Origin: Vibrio pelagius
Lineage (GTDB): Bacteria; Pseudomonadota; Gammaproteobacteria; Enterobacterales; Vibrionaceae
Direction of reading: 5' to 3'
DNA length: 64,000 nt
Assembly: GCF_024347575.1 (NCBI RefSeq)
Contig: NZ_AP025504.1
Coordinates: 124,001 to 188,000 of the forward strand
Part shown: one piece after another, positions 7,496-16,530 of the stretch
How the letters are laid out: each line of letters starts with the position of its first letter
How positions within the stretch are numbered: the first letter of the stretch is position 1
The notes under the pieces: generated by a model
Told to the model about the DNA's origin: nothing
The model's database searches: none
The model's input: only the letters and a program-made list of their open reading frames with translations
Program-made: the position numbers and the translations under genes

Positions 7496-8770
7496 ATGTC
7501 TGATACAAACCAAACTTTTGAACAATTGGGTCTTTCGGATCAGTTGCTGTCTACATTACAGACGCTAAATTTTACAACCCCGACAAGCGTGCAAGAGCAG
7601 GCGATCCCACTCGTGTTAGAAGGTAAAGACGTACTGGCTGGTGCTCAAACGGGTACGGGTAAAACCGCGGCATTTGGTTTACCAATCATTCAACGTTTGT
7701 TGGCTAGCCAAGACAATGTGATTCCAAATCCGAAACTGGTGAGAGCTTTGGTATTAGTACCAACGCGCGAACTCGCACAGCAAGTCTTCGATAACATAAC
7801 CAGCTATGCAGAAGGCACGGGGCTTAAAATTGTGGTGGCTTATGGCGGCACTAGTATGAAAGTTCAAACCGACAATCTAAAAGCGGGCGCGGATATTCTA
7901 ATTGCTACGCCAGGGCGTTTGATTGACCATATGTTCACTAAGAACATCATGCTTAGCCAAACAGAAGTTCTTGTGCTTGATGAAGCAGATCGCATGCTTG
8001 ATATGGGCTTCATGCCAGACATCAAACGCATCTTGAAACGTATGAATGATGTTCGTCAAACACTGTTCTTCTCTGCGACTTTTGATAACAAAATCAAATC
8101 TATTGCGCATCGTATGATGGAGTCTCCAAGTGAGATTCAAGTAACGCCAACCAATAGTACCGCTGACACCGTAAAGCAGATGGTCTACCCGGTGGATAAA
8201 AAGCGCAAAAGCGAACTATTGGCTTACTTGATCGGCTCCAAAAACTGGCAGCAGGTGTTGGTCTTTACTAAGACCAAACAAGGTACTGATGCGTTGGTGA
8301 AAGAGTTGAAGTTAGATGGCATCAAAGCCGCTTCAATCAATGGTGACAAAAGCCAAGGTGCTCGTCAAAAGGCGCTGGATGACTTTAAGTCAGGCAAAGT
8401 ACGAGCTTTGATTGCAACCGATGTTGCGGCGCGTGGTATCGACATCCAACAATTGGAACAGGTAGTTAACTACGATATGCCTTACAAAGCTGAAGACTAT
8501 GTTCATCGCATTGGCCGGACTGGTCGTGCTGGCAATACCGGCCTGGCTGTTTCTTTAATGAGTAGAGATGAAGAGTACTTACTTGAAGCGATTGAGCGTT
8601 TGCTTGATAAGCGTCTACCACAAGAGTGGCTGCAGGGCTTTGAGCCTAGCTTGATTGAAGAGGTTGAGCCAGAGCGAACAGGTCGTCGTGGTAAGAGCCG
8701 TTCATCTGAAAAACGTAAGATGAAGGCGAAGCTCAAGATCCACCAAAACCGTGGTAAAGCTCGCCGTTAA
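7496..8770 (+). CDS. DEAD-box RNA helicase (RhlE type)
   Basis: A 424-aa ATP-dependent RNA helicase. In order: Q-motif (FEQLGLSDQL with PTSVQEQAIP), Walker A AQTGTGKTAA, Ia PTRELAQQ, Ib TPGRL, II DEAD, III SAT, then the second RecA domain with VFTKTKQ, ATDVAARGIDI and HRIGRTGRAG. A basic tail of about 35 residues (RRGKSRSSEKRKMKAK) probably adds RNA affinity. I chose ATG 7496 (MSDTNQ) over the in-frame start at 7448, because the extra 16 residues have no family counterpart. Cold response or ribosome assembly is typical of the family, but not shown here. Confidence 0.92.
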   Translation: MSDTNQTFEQLGLSDQLLSTLQTLNFTTPTSVQEQAIPLVLEGKDVLAGAQTGTGKTAAFGLPIIQRLLASQDNVIPNPKLVRALVLVPTRELAQQVFDNITSYAEGTGLKIVVAYGGTSMKVQTDNLKAGADILIATPGRLIDHMFTKNIMLSQTEVLVLDEADRMLDMGFMPDIKRILKRMNDVRQTLFFSATFDNKIKSIAHRMMESPSEIQVTPTNSTADTVKQMVYPVDKKRKSELLAYLIGSKNWQQVLVFTKTKQGTDALVKELKLDGIKAASINGDKSQGARQKALDDFKSGKVRALIATDVAARGIDIQQLEQVVNYDMPYKAEDYVHRIGRTGRAGNTGLAVSLMSRDEEYLLEAIERLLDKRLPQEWLQGFEPSLIEEVEPERTGRRGKSRSSEKRKMKAKLKIHQNRGKARR

Positions 8771-8796
8771 TCGTTAACTAAAATAAGTTAAAAAAC

Positions 8797-8830
8797 AGGC
8801 GCCTTGGGTTGTTTCCCACGGCGCCTTTTT
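8797..8830 (+). terminator. Intrinsic terminator after DEAD-box gene
   Basis: Stem AGGCGCCTTGGG / CCCACGGCGCCT (imperfect) followed by TTTTT, 26 bp past the stop codon. Confidence 0.85.
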
Positions 8831-9006
8831 ATACCAATTACAGTAAGTAAGTGATCAAAAATAGCGCAGGAAAAAGGCTTGAGAACAAGGCAGTTTTTCT
8901 GCAACAGAGAGTTTCGATAAGTAGTTATTCTACAATCAAAAATTCTAACGCAGTTATCGAGCATTTTAACAAGCTAGGGTGAGCAATTATTTACTACGAT
9001 TGGTAT
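8831..9006. repeat. Palindromic intergenic repeat element (176 bp, MITE-like)
   Basis: The ends are imperfect inverted repeats of about 26 bp: the left end ATACCAATTACAGTAAGTAA aligns with the reverse complement of the right end, ATACCAATCGTAGTAAATAA. It holds no ORF of note and abuts the terminator of the helicase gene. A similar left end occurs at 49147. It has the look of a short non-autonomous element dispersed in Vibrio genomes; that dispersal is from memory and was not checked. Confidence 0.6.
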
Positions 9007-9017
9007 TATTATTCGAT

Positions 9018-9788
9018 TTATTTTGCGCTTCTTATTTCGCCATTGCTGCACTTCCATACACAAGGCACATCATAGATCAGCTCTTCAAGGCTGGTCGGAT
9101 TAAGAATCCACTCTTCGTCAACGTTGTAGGTGTTGATCATCTGTTTGTTGAACATCTGCCAATGGTTCATAAGCGCTTCATTTGGTGTCGCAACCATACC
9201 ACGTTCATTCCATGTACTTTCCATAAGCGGAGTTAGGCACACGGCAGCGTTAGCATAGATGATCATTTGCCATTTAATTTCATAAATCTTGATTGGGTGT
9301 TCTGGGTGTGCAGCATTGTATTCATCAGCAAGCATGTTGATCTCTTGCTCGACGTCACCGACGTTATCGATGAAGTAGTCAACTAGGTTGTCCTCTTGTC
9401 GCACCGAGTCTGAAATCAGCTGTATTGGTCTGCGAGCGTGAATCATATTGGTAAACAGCCGCATAGAAAACAGATACAGGGTGATCTTTGGTGCGACATC
9501 TTTTGGCAGCTCTTGCATGATTTTGGCTATATAAGCTTGGAAATACACATGCAAGCAGTCACTAATAGCGTGCCAAATTTTCTCTTTGCTACCAAAGTGA
9601 TGACGGATCAAACTGTGGGAAACACCGGCTTTTTCACTGATGTTCCGCAATGAAACACGATCGTAGCCTTGGTCACAGAACAACTCCGCCGCGATGCTCA
9701 TGATCTGAAAACGTGTTTCTTCAGCATCTTTGGCACTTCTACGGCCTTGCTTTTTTTCCGTCATCGTCATTTTTTCTGTCATTGTCAT
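9018..9788 (-). CDS. TetR-family repressor of the adjacent RND operon
   Basis: A 256-aa regulator with an N-terminal TetR helix-turn-helix at about residues 24-70 (IMSIAAELFCDQGYDRVSLR, then ISEKAGVSHSLIRHHFGSKE) and a long C-terminal ligand and dimer domain. It is divergent from a two-adaptor RND efflux operon, with palindromic operator candidates in the shared 150-bp gap, so local repression is the simplest model. The 5' end shows an 18-bp tandem duplication encoding MTMTEK twice, which leaves several possible ATG starts; the first (9788) is given. Confidence 0.88.
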   Translation of the reverse strand: MTMTEKMTMTEKKQGRRSAKDAEETRFQIMSIAAELFCDQGYDRVSLRNISEKAGVSHSLIRHHFGSKEKIWHAISDCLHVYFQAYIAKIMQELPKDVAPKITLYLFSMRLFTNMIHARRPIQLISDSVRQEDNLVDYFIDNVGDVEQEINMLADEYNAAHPEHPIKIYEIKWQMIIYANAAVCLTPLMESTWNERGMVATPNEALMNHWQMFNKQMINTYNVDEEWILNPTSLEELIYDVPCVWKCSNGEIRSAK

Positions 9789-9843
9789 ATCGCAAATTAG
9801 GATGATGTTCTAATTCTACACTGTTTTTGTTGAAATAAAAAAT

Positions 9844-9909
9844 ACTGCACAGGTGGAAAGTAAAGCTTGTGAAATCCTTCCATTTAAATATACTGCACAC
9901 CTGTGTAGT
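9844..9909. promoter_or_regulatory. Putative TetR operators in the tetR-RND divergent promoter
   Basis: ACTGCACACCTGTGTAGT (9892-9909) is a near-perfect palindrome of ACTnCACAnnTGTGnAGT. ACTGCACAGGTGGAAAGT (9844-9861) repeats its left half and degrades on the right. They are 48 bp apart, start to start, in the gap between the repressor and the efflux operon. Confidence 0.65.
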
Positions 9910-9938
9910 AAATCATAATAATTAAATGGAGCCGCTTA

Positions 9939-11027
9939 ATGCAGTCCAAGTCACCTTTAAGAGCCAATTCGGTACAAGCGTTAGGAGCTATTGTCACAGC
10001 CATGCTTCTCTCTAGCGTCTTGACTGGATGTAACAAAGTACAATCAGAAGAAAATGAACTGGTTATCAAGCCAGTGAAGTTATTGGAGATCCCGAAACAG
10101 ACCAATATTGAGTTGGATAGCTACATCGCAAAAGTGGATGCAACCGACCGCGCAGCACTCTCTTTTCAAGTGGGTGGCCAGATCGAAAACTTCGCGGTTC
10201 GTATGGGGCAAAATGTCAAAAAGGGCGAGACACTGGTTGTTTTAGACTCGACAGATTTCCGCATTGCACTCGATGCAGCGCAGGCAAAGTACGACCTTGC
10301 GAATAGTCAGTACCAGCAAGCTTCAGAACTTTATGCTAAGAAGTTGGTGAGTACCGATTACTATGACCAAGCAGTAAATAACTATACCGCTGCTGGCGTG
10401 GAACTTGAGCAAGCGAAAACCAACCTAGGTTATACAACATTAGTGGCGCCTTTTGATGGGGTCGTGTCGATGGTTTTTGGCAAGCAGCATCAAGTGATCG
10501 CCGAGAAACAGCCTGTTCTCAACATTTTGAACCAAGGTGCTATGGACGTTACCTTCTCGGTCCCTGTCGCCAAACTAGAAGATCGTAGCATTAGCGATTT
10601 TGTTCAATCCAACATGTGGGTCGTGATGGACAGTCATCGCGGTATTCGCATTCCGACACGTTTCAAAGAGATCTCGACTCAACCGGATGAAGATACCAAC
10701 AGCTACCAAGCGGTTGTTTCAATTCAAAAGCCAGCTGAGTTGAATTTACTTTCTGGTATGACTGCTCAGGTCGAAGTTCAAAAATCTAGCGATGAAAAGG
10801 GTATCGGTATCGTCGACTCTGCTTGGGTAAGCAAAGATGAAACCCAAGGAGAGCTGTGGCGTTACAACCCTGTATCTCAAATGATTTCGAAAGTGACGGT
10901 TGCATTGAATGAACATGGTCGCGTTGTTGGCGGTTTGTTGGGCGGCGACTTGATTGTCGAAGCGGGCGTAGATGCATTGGTTGATGGACAGCAAGTGAAA
11001 GCTTGGACGCGAGAGGGCGGAATTTAA
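9939..11027 (+). CDS. RND efflux periplasmic adaptor (first of two)
   Basis: A 362-aa membrane fusion protein. The N-terminal signal ends in lipobox LTGC (Cys31), so it is a lipid-anchored adaptor. It has the order expected of the HlyD/AcrA family: a first barrel-sandwich half (ALSFQVGGQIENFAVRMGQNVKKGETL), an alpha-hairpin (AAQAKYDLANSQYQQASELY), a second lipoyl half (TTLVAPFDGVVSMVFGKQHQVI), then beta-barrel and membrane-proximal domains. It overlaps the second adaptor by 1 nt (TAATG), so the two are translationally coupled. The arrangement regulator-adaptor-adaptor-pump recalls multi-adaptor Vibrio RND systems such as the VexIJK/VmeTUV types. Confidence 0.9.
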   Translation: MQSKSPLRANSVQALGAIVTAMLLSSVLTGCNKVQSEENELVIKPVKLLEIPKQTNIELDSYIAKVDATDRAALSFQVGGQIENFAVRMGQNVKKGETLVVLDSTDFRIALDAAQAKYDLANSQYQQASELYAKKLVSTDYYDQAVNNYTAAGVELEQAKTNLGYTTLVAPFDGVVSMVFGKQHQVIAEKQPVLNILNQGAMDVTFSVPVAKLEDRSISDFVQSNMWVVMDSHRGIRIPTRFKEISTQPDEDTNSYQAVVSIQKPAELNLLSGMTAQVEVQKSSDEKGIGIVDSAWVSKDETQGELWRYNPVSQMISKVTVALNEHGRVVGGLLGGDLIVEAGVDALVDGQQVKAWTREGGI

Positions 11028-12082
11028 TGAAATTCAATAAATTGGCGGTCGTTGTTGCTTCAACGTTAGTGCTCGCCGCGTGTAACAACGAAACCGCACA
11101 CAGAGAGCAGCCAACGCTAACGGTATCGACTTTTGAAGTGAAAGCACCTCTTAAAGAGCAATTCCGCAATTTCAACGGCCAAGTGATGGCTGCAGAATTG
11201 ACTCCATTGGCATTTCGCATCGCCGGTGAGATTGACCAAGTGCTCGTAGAAGCGGGCGACGTGGTCAAGAAAGGACAGCTTTTAGCAACAATTGATGGTG
11301 ACACTTACCGCCAAGATGTAGTAGACGCTCAGTCTCAATATGATCTTGCTAACAAGCAGTTAGCGCGTGGTAAAGAGATGTTTGCAAGCAAGATGCTTTC
11401 AAAGTCTGAATTCGACCAACTGACAGCGAACTTTAGGCTTGCATCTGCCAATTTAGCGTCGGCTAAACAAGCGCTGGGATATACCGAGTTGCACGCACCG
11501 TTCACCGGGACTGTTTCTACCGTCGATAAAAAGCAATTTGAAAATACCACACCGGGTGAAACACTTTTGAGCCTGTACCAAAACGATAAGGTGTATGTGC
11601 GAATCCAAGTATCAGACTCCATTTTGGCTGCGATTAGCCCAGATATGCGCTCTAACAGTTACCGCCCGAATGCGACTTTTGGCGGTATTGATGGCGCTTA
11701 CCCTCTGACTTATTTAGAGCACACGAGTGAATTACACCCTCAATCGAGAACATACGAGTTTTGGATGTCGATGCCACAGCTAGACACTCCAGTTATGCCA
11801 GGTACTAGCGTTACCGTAAACGTTGATATGGCAAAAGCGGGTTTGAGCGACGTGCAAGGTTATCAATTGCCTATGACCACTCTACAAGCAGGCTCGGCAG
11901 ACAATGAGTTTTATGTATGGAAACTCGAAGATGGCCAAGCCTATAAAAACCTAGTTGAGATTGAAAAAATCAGCGGTCAAGGTGCGCTTATCGCACATGG
12001 TGTAGAGAAGGGTGATCAACTGATCAACTCAAACTTACGCAAACTACGTGATGGAATGAAATTGTCAGGAAAAGAAGAATGA
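11027..12082 (+). CDS. RND efflux periplasmic adaptor (second of two)
   Basis: A 351-aa membrane fusion protein with lipobox LAAC (Cys19). It has the same domain order as the upstream adaptor: LAFRIAGEIDQVLVEAGDVVKKGQLL, a hairpin (YDLANKQLARGKEMFASKML), and ELHAPFTGTVSTV. ATG 11027 is preferred over the in-frame 11003 because it begins the lipoprotein signal and sits in the TAATG overlap. It also overlaps the pump gene by 4 nt (ATGA). Two distinct adaptors for one pump suggest a mixed hexamer of the two subunits. Confidence 0.9.
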   Translation: MKFNKLAVVVASTLVLAACNNETAHREQPTLTVSTFEVKAPLKEQFRNFNGQVMAAELTPLAFRIAGEIDQVLVEAGDVVKKGQLLATIDGDTYRQDVVDAQSQYDLANKQLARGKEMFASKMLSKSEFDQLTANFRLASANLASAKQALGYTELHAPFTGTVSTVDKKQFENTTPGETLLSLYQNDKVYVRIQVSDSILAAISPDMRSNSYRPNATFGGIDGAYPLTYLEHTSELHPQSRTYEFWMSMPQLDTPVMPGTSVTVNVDMAKAGLSDVQGYQLPMTTLQAGSADNEFYVWKLEDGQAYKNLVEIEKISGQGALIAHGVEKGDQLINSNLRKLRDGMKLSGKEE

Positions 12083-15000
12083 ACATCGCAGAATATTCAA
12101 TAAAAAATAAAGTTATTAGCTGGCTGTTTCTGGTTATTTTGGCGATTGGTGGTGTGAGCTCTTTTAGCAACCTTTCACGTTTAGAAGACCCAGCATTTAC
12201 GATCAAAGATGCGATGATCGTCTCTACCTATCCGGGCGCAAGTTCTATGGAGGTAGAAGAGGAGCTGACTTACCCGCTAGAGAAAGAGATTCGACAACTT
12301 CCTTATATCGATAAGATTACGTCTACCTCGTCAGACGGAATGTCGCAGATCATGGTCAGTATGAAGATGGATTACGGCCCTGATGAGCTCCCTCAGATCT
12401 GGGATGAAATGCGTCGTAAGATCAACGATCTACAGCCAACACTTCCAAGTGGCGTGCAGTCTGTTCAGATCATTGATGACTTCGGTGATGTATTTGGTGT
12501 AATGCTAATGCTAACGGGTGATGGCTACGATTATGTTGAGCTAAAACAGTATGCCGATTATCTGACTCGTGAGCTAGAGCTTGTTGACGGTGTCGGTAAA
12601 GTCAGCATTGCTGGTGATCAGCAGGAACAACTTTTTGTTGAGATGTCTCTGGAGCGTTTAGCCGCTCTAAACTTGGACATGTCGACCGTCACTTCTCTGC
12701 TTGCTCAACAGAACAGTGTGGTCTCTTCTGGTGAGGTGATGCTCAATGGACAAAGCCTTGCGATTAAACCAAATGGAACGCTAAGCACAGTTGAAGAGCT
12801 AGAAAACCTGATCATCCACGGTCGAGATACGGGCAATCTTATCCGTCTAAAAGATGTATCGACGGTAACACGAGGCATCGCGGAAAAGCCGGGTAATGTA
12901 CTGACGTACAACGGTAAGCCAGCTATCAACATCGGGATTGCGTTCTCTTCTGGCGTGAACGTGGTGGAAATTGGTCAAGCACTCGATGCAAAGCTCGAAC
13001 GTCTTGAATCGATCAAGCCTGCAGGTATTGAGCTCAACTATTTCTATAACCAAGCACAAGAGGTTGATAAATCTGTATCAGATTTCATCATTAGTTTGGT
13101 CGAAGCGGTCGCGATTGTTATTGTCGTTCTCTTGTTTGCAATGGGATTGCGTAGCGGTGTGATCATCGGCTTAGTTCTGCTGCTTACGGTGTTTGGTACC
13201 TTCATTTTGATGGACTACAACGAAGTAGAGCTTCACAGGATATCTTTGGGTGCATTGATCATTGCACTGGGTATGCTGGTGGATAATGCCATTGTTGTGG
13301 TTGAAGGTATCTTGGTTGGACTTAAGAAGGGTAAAACTAAGCTACAAGCCGCGAAAGACATTGTGACTCAAACGCAATGGCCGTTACTAGGCGCCACCAT
13401 TATCGCGATTACAGCGTTTGCTCCTATTGGTCTATCAAAAGATGCAACCGGTGAGTTCATGGGTTCGCTGTTCTGGGTATTGTGTTTCTCACTTTTCCTA
13501 AGCTGGATCACGGCTCTAACACTGACACCGTTCCTAGCCGATTTAATGCTCAAGGAAGAAGACAAAACGGGTACAGACGAAGATCCATACAAAGGTATTT
13601 TGTTTGTCGTATTTGGCGCGATGCTTAAGTTTGCACTGAGATTCCGTTGGTTAACCGTTGCGAGCATGGTCGGTCTGTTGGCTGTATCGGTTGTGGGCTT
13701 CGGTATGGTGAAACAGCAGTTTTTTCCTGCGTCAAACACGCCAATGTTTTACGTTGATATGTGGATGCCAGAAGGCACGGATATCCGCGAAACAATTAAA
13801 CAAACAGAGAAAGTAGAGAGCTACATTCGCAAGCTGGACAATGTTGATTTTGTGACGACAACAGCGGGTCAAGGCATGCAGCGTTTTGCCCTGACTTACC
13901 AACCAGAAAAGAGCTATGAAGCTTACGCTCAACTGCAAGTAAGAACAACGGATCGTGACACCATGTTCGCGACACTTGAAAAGCTTGATGAAAAACTGGC
14001 GATTGAGTTTGAACAGCCAACGTTCCAGTTTAAGTTGATTGAATTTGGTCCATCACCTGCGTCTAAAATCGAGGCGCGTGTTATCGGTCCAGATCCAGAT
14101 GTACTGCGCACTATTGCGACTGACGTAGAAAACATCTTGCTTGCCGATCCTGGTGCTCGCAACGTACGCCACGACTGGCGCGAACGTACTAAAGAGTTGG
14201 TGCCTCTATTTAATGAGTCTAAGGCGCGTCGTTTAGGTATCTCGAAGGCGGATCTGTCTCATACTCTGCAAATGGCGTTTGGTGGATACAACATCGGACT
14301 GTTGCGTGATGGTACCCACATGCTGCCTATCGTTGCCCGTTTGCCTGAAGAAGAGCGTTTTGATTTTGAATCATTAAATAACGTCAAGATCTGGAGCCCA
14401 TCACTACAGACATACATCCCAGTTGAGCAAGTGATTGATGGTGTAGAGCTACAATGGTCGGAGCCTCTGATTCAACGTAAGAACCGTAAACGCACGTTAA
14501 CCGTATTGGCTGACCATGATGTATTAGGCGATGAAACACCAGCAAGTCTATTTGCTCGAGTACAACCGAAAATCGAAGCACTACCACTTCCTTCTGGTTA
14601 CAGCATTGAGTGGGGAGGTGAATATGAATCTTCTAAGGATGCACAAGAGTCGCTCTTTGGCTCATTGCCAATGGGTTATCTGCTGATGTTCATCATTACA
14701 ATGCTTCTGTTTAACTCGGTGCGTAAGCCTTTGGTTATTTGGTTCACGGTGCCACTGTCTATCATCGGTGTATCAATTGGTCTGCTGAGTACCAACATGC
14801 CATTTAGCTTCACGGCATTTTTGGGCCTACTCAGTTTGAGTGGCATGATCTTGAAAAATGGGATTGTACTCCTAGATCAAATTAACAGTGAACTAGAGAC
14901 AGGAAAAGACCCATACCTAGCGGTTGTGGACAGTGCAATCAGTCGTGTACGACCTGTATCAATGGCGGCATTGACCACGATCCTAGGCATGATTCCATTA

Positions 15001-15138
15001 GTCTTTGATGCTTTCTTTGGCTCGATGGCGATTACCATCATGGCGGGCTTAGGCTTTGCTACGGTACTGACTCTTATTGTTGTACCTGTGATGTTTGCCA
15101 TCTTATTTCGAATCAAACCGTCCACTGCGGGATATTAA
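12079..15138 (+). CDS. RND efflux transporter permease
   Basis: A 1019-aa inner-membrane proton-driven pump of the resistance-nodulation-division superfamily. It has 12 TM segments with two large periplasmic loops after TM1 and TM7; the start is NIAEYSIKNKVISWLFLVIL. The TM4 proton-relay region reads GMLVDNAIVVVEGI: the first Asp of the AcrB pair is present and the second is Asn, as I recall for a subgroup of these pumps. The late segment FLGLLSLSGMILKNGIVLLDQI is the TM10 signature. Substrates cannot be inferred. No outer-membrane factor is encoded here, so it presumably uses a TolC encoded elsewhere. Confidence 0.93.
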   Translation: MNIAEYSIKNKVISWLFLVILAIGGVSSFSNLSRLEDPAFTIKDAMIVSTYPGASSMEVEEELTYPLEKEIRQLPYIDKITSTSSDGMSQIMVSMKMDYGPDELPQIWDEMRRKINDLQPTLPSGVQSVQIIDDFGDVFGVMLMLTGDGYDYVELKQYADYLTRELELVDGVGKVSIAGDQQEQLFVEMSLERLAALNLDMSTVTSLLAQQNSVVSSGEVMLNGQSLAIKPNGTLSTVEELENLIIHGRDTGNLIRLKDVSTVTRGIAEKPGNVLTYNGKPAINIGIAFSSGVNVVEIGQALDAKLERLESIKPAGIELNYFYNQAQEVDKSVSDFIISLVEAVAIVIVVLLFAMGLRSGVIIGLVLLLTVFGTFILMDYNEVELHRISLGALIIALGMLVDNAIVVVEGILVGLKKGKTKLQAAKDIVTQTQWPLLGATIIAITAFAPIGLSKDATGEFMGSLFWVLCFSLFLSWITALTLTPFLADLMLKEEDKTGTDEDPYKGILFVVFGAMLKFALRFRWLTVASMVGLLAVSVVGFGMVKQQFFPASNTPMFYVDMWMPEGTDIRETIKQTEKVESYIRKLDNVDFVTTTAGQGMQRFALTYQPEKSYEAYAQLQVRTTDRDTMFATLEKLDEKLAIEFEQPTFQFKLIEFGPSPASKIEARVIGPDPDVLRTIATDVENILLADPGARNVRHDWRERTKELVPLFNESKARRLGISKADLSHTLQMAFGGYNIGLLRDGTHMLPIVARLPEEERFDFESLNNVKIWSPSLQTYIPVEQVIDGVELQWSEPLIQRKNRKRTLTVLADHDVLGDETPASLFARVQPKIEALPLPSGYSIEWGGEYESSKDAQESLFGSLPMGYLLMFIITMLLFNSVRKPLVIWFTVPLSIIGVSIGLLSTNMPFSFTAFLGLLSLSGMILKNGIVLLDQINSELETGKDPYLAVVDSAISRVRPVSMAALTTILGMIPLVFDAFFGSMAITIMAGLGFATVLTLIVVPVMFAILFRIKPSTAGY

Positions 15139-15166
15139 GGATTGATATAAACGATTCGTTTTAGCC

Positions 15167-15198
15167 AAGCCCAGCCTCAAATAGGTTGGGCTTTTTTT
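15167..15198 (+). terminator. Intrinsic terminator of RND operon
   Basis: AAGCCCAGCCT / AGGTTGGGCTT stem with a 5-nt loop followed by a T-run, 29 bp after the pump stop codon. Confidence 0.85.
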
Positions 15199-15259
15199 GA
15201 TCTTAATAAACTTGATGAGCAACAGATGTGATGAAGGTTAATTAGATACGTTTTTGAAC

Positions 15260-16051
15260 TCAGATTGCGACTTGAACATCTAATTCAATGGGAGCTGGCA
15301 TTGCAAGAAAGTAACCCTGATACATATCGAACCCCATTGTTTTCATTAGTTCTAGCTGTTTATGGGTTTCGATACCTTCGATTACAGTCTGAGCATTGAT
15401 CGATTTAGCCAGTGCAAGAACATCATGTATCGGTTTTGCGTTTCCTTGCTCAAACTCCAGCATTAATGAACGATCAACTTTTATTATGTGAGGGGTGATA
15501 TGACGAACTCTTCCCTCATTTGAAGCTTGAGTACCGTAGTCATCAACAGCGACTTTAAAACCATTTTCTGCCAGTGAAGCGGCCGCATCTTTTAGTCTCT
15601 CTTCGCTATCGGCGGTCAGTTCGACCAATTCCATAACAATCTGTTCTGGCGATAGGTTAAGTTCGACCAAGCGTTTAACCAGCAAGCTATCACTGACATT
15701 AGAGTTGGCAAACAGTTCGCCAACATTAGGCAGAACATTAAGGAAGAGTTGAAGGTGGCGAGAGGTTGACTGAGCAAAGTTTCGGACGTGGATTACGCGG
15801 CTCAAACGCTCGACATTGATTTTGTCATCGATGGATGTTTCGTCAGAGTGTAAGTAATGATCAGGCCTAATAGCTTGCTCGTTTTCGTCGGTGATTCGAA
15901 CTAAGGCTTCAACACCAATGGGTTCCATTTCTGCGTTAAAGATGGATTGATAAACGCTTCTTAAAGTTAGGTTTTTGTACTTAGCAATAAATTGCATCCG
16001 ATCATCAACAGAGATGCACTTAACGAATTGACTACGGTCAGATAAAATCAT
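15260..16051 (-). CDS. EAL-domain cyclic-di-GMP phosphodiesterase
   Basis: A 263-aa protein that is essentially a stand-alone EAL domain preceded by about 25 residues. The catalytic and metal-binding set looks intact: EAL as VEALVR (E48-A49-L50), Asn in LFLNVLP, Glu in VMELVEL, the Asp pair in VAVDDYGT, Lys in IIKVDRS, Glu in VIEGIET and QGYFL. It should hydrolyse c-di-GMP to pGpG. There is no sensory domain or membrane segment, so regulation would be by expression. It is convergent with the RND operon. Confidence 0.88.
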   Translation of the reverse strand: MILSDRSQFVKCISVDDRMQFIAKYKNLTLRSVYQSIFNAEMEPIGVEALVRITDENEQAIRPDHYLHSDETSIDDKINVERLSRVIHVRNFAQSTSRHLQLFLNVLPNVGELFANSNVSDSLLVKRLVELNLSPEQIVMELVELTADSEERLKDAAASLAENGFKVAVDDYGTQASNEGRVRHITPHIIKVDRSLMLEFEQGNAKPIHDVLALAKSINAQTVIEGIETHKQLELMKTMGFDMYQGYFLAMPAPIELDVQVAI

Positions 16052-16530
16052 ACTTAATTAAAGATAGTCCATTTAAGGGATGATAAATTCCTTGTTTCAC
16101 AATACTGGACATGAGTAGGTAGATTGTCAATTAATAAAAGAACTATTAACACGTTATAAATATAAATTATTACTTTATAAATTGTTGAAAAGTATATTTT
16201 TTTCGTTGGGGGGGTTGGATTGTGTGATTTATGGTGTAATCGCTATCTAACTAATGTGTTTTGTATCGCAGTGCTAGAGTTACGTTTCGCGTATTTCAAC
16301 CGTATATCGTGATAATAATCAAAATATAGGTTTGATTTTGGCTCAACATCAAATTTATAGAAACTGAATGAAGTAGCTCATATCTAAAAGTGAGTTACCA
16401 TAGAAATTAAATGTGAAATAAATCAATGATATATTTAATAAATAAAAACTAAACAACCAGTGTTTTTCTTTTGAGCGGCGTATTTCATTGCTTAACGAAT
16501 AGAGGTGAGAATTTAATCCTGAAGCTTAAA
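16052..16530. other. AT-rich intergenic region
   Basis: 479 bases without a convincing gene. It should hold the promoter of the EAL gene. A homopolymer of seven G lies near 16208. I see no clear operator, RNA or repeat. Confidence 0.5.

Noticed and set aside
8979..9236. An 85-aa ORF antisense to the TetR gene
   Set aside because: Begins in the repeat element and runs through the end of tetR; no ribosome-binding site or motif.
13368..13739. A 123-aa ORF antisense to the RND pump
   Set aside because: Lies wholly inside a strongly conserved pump gene; composition is that of a shadow frame.
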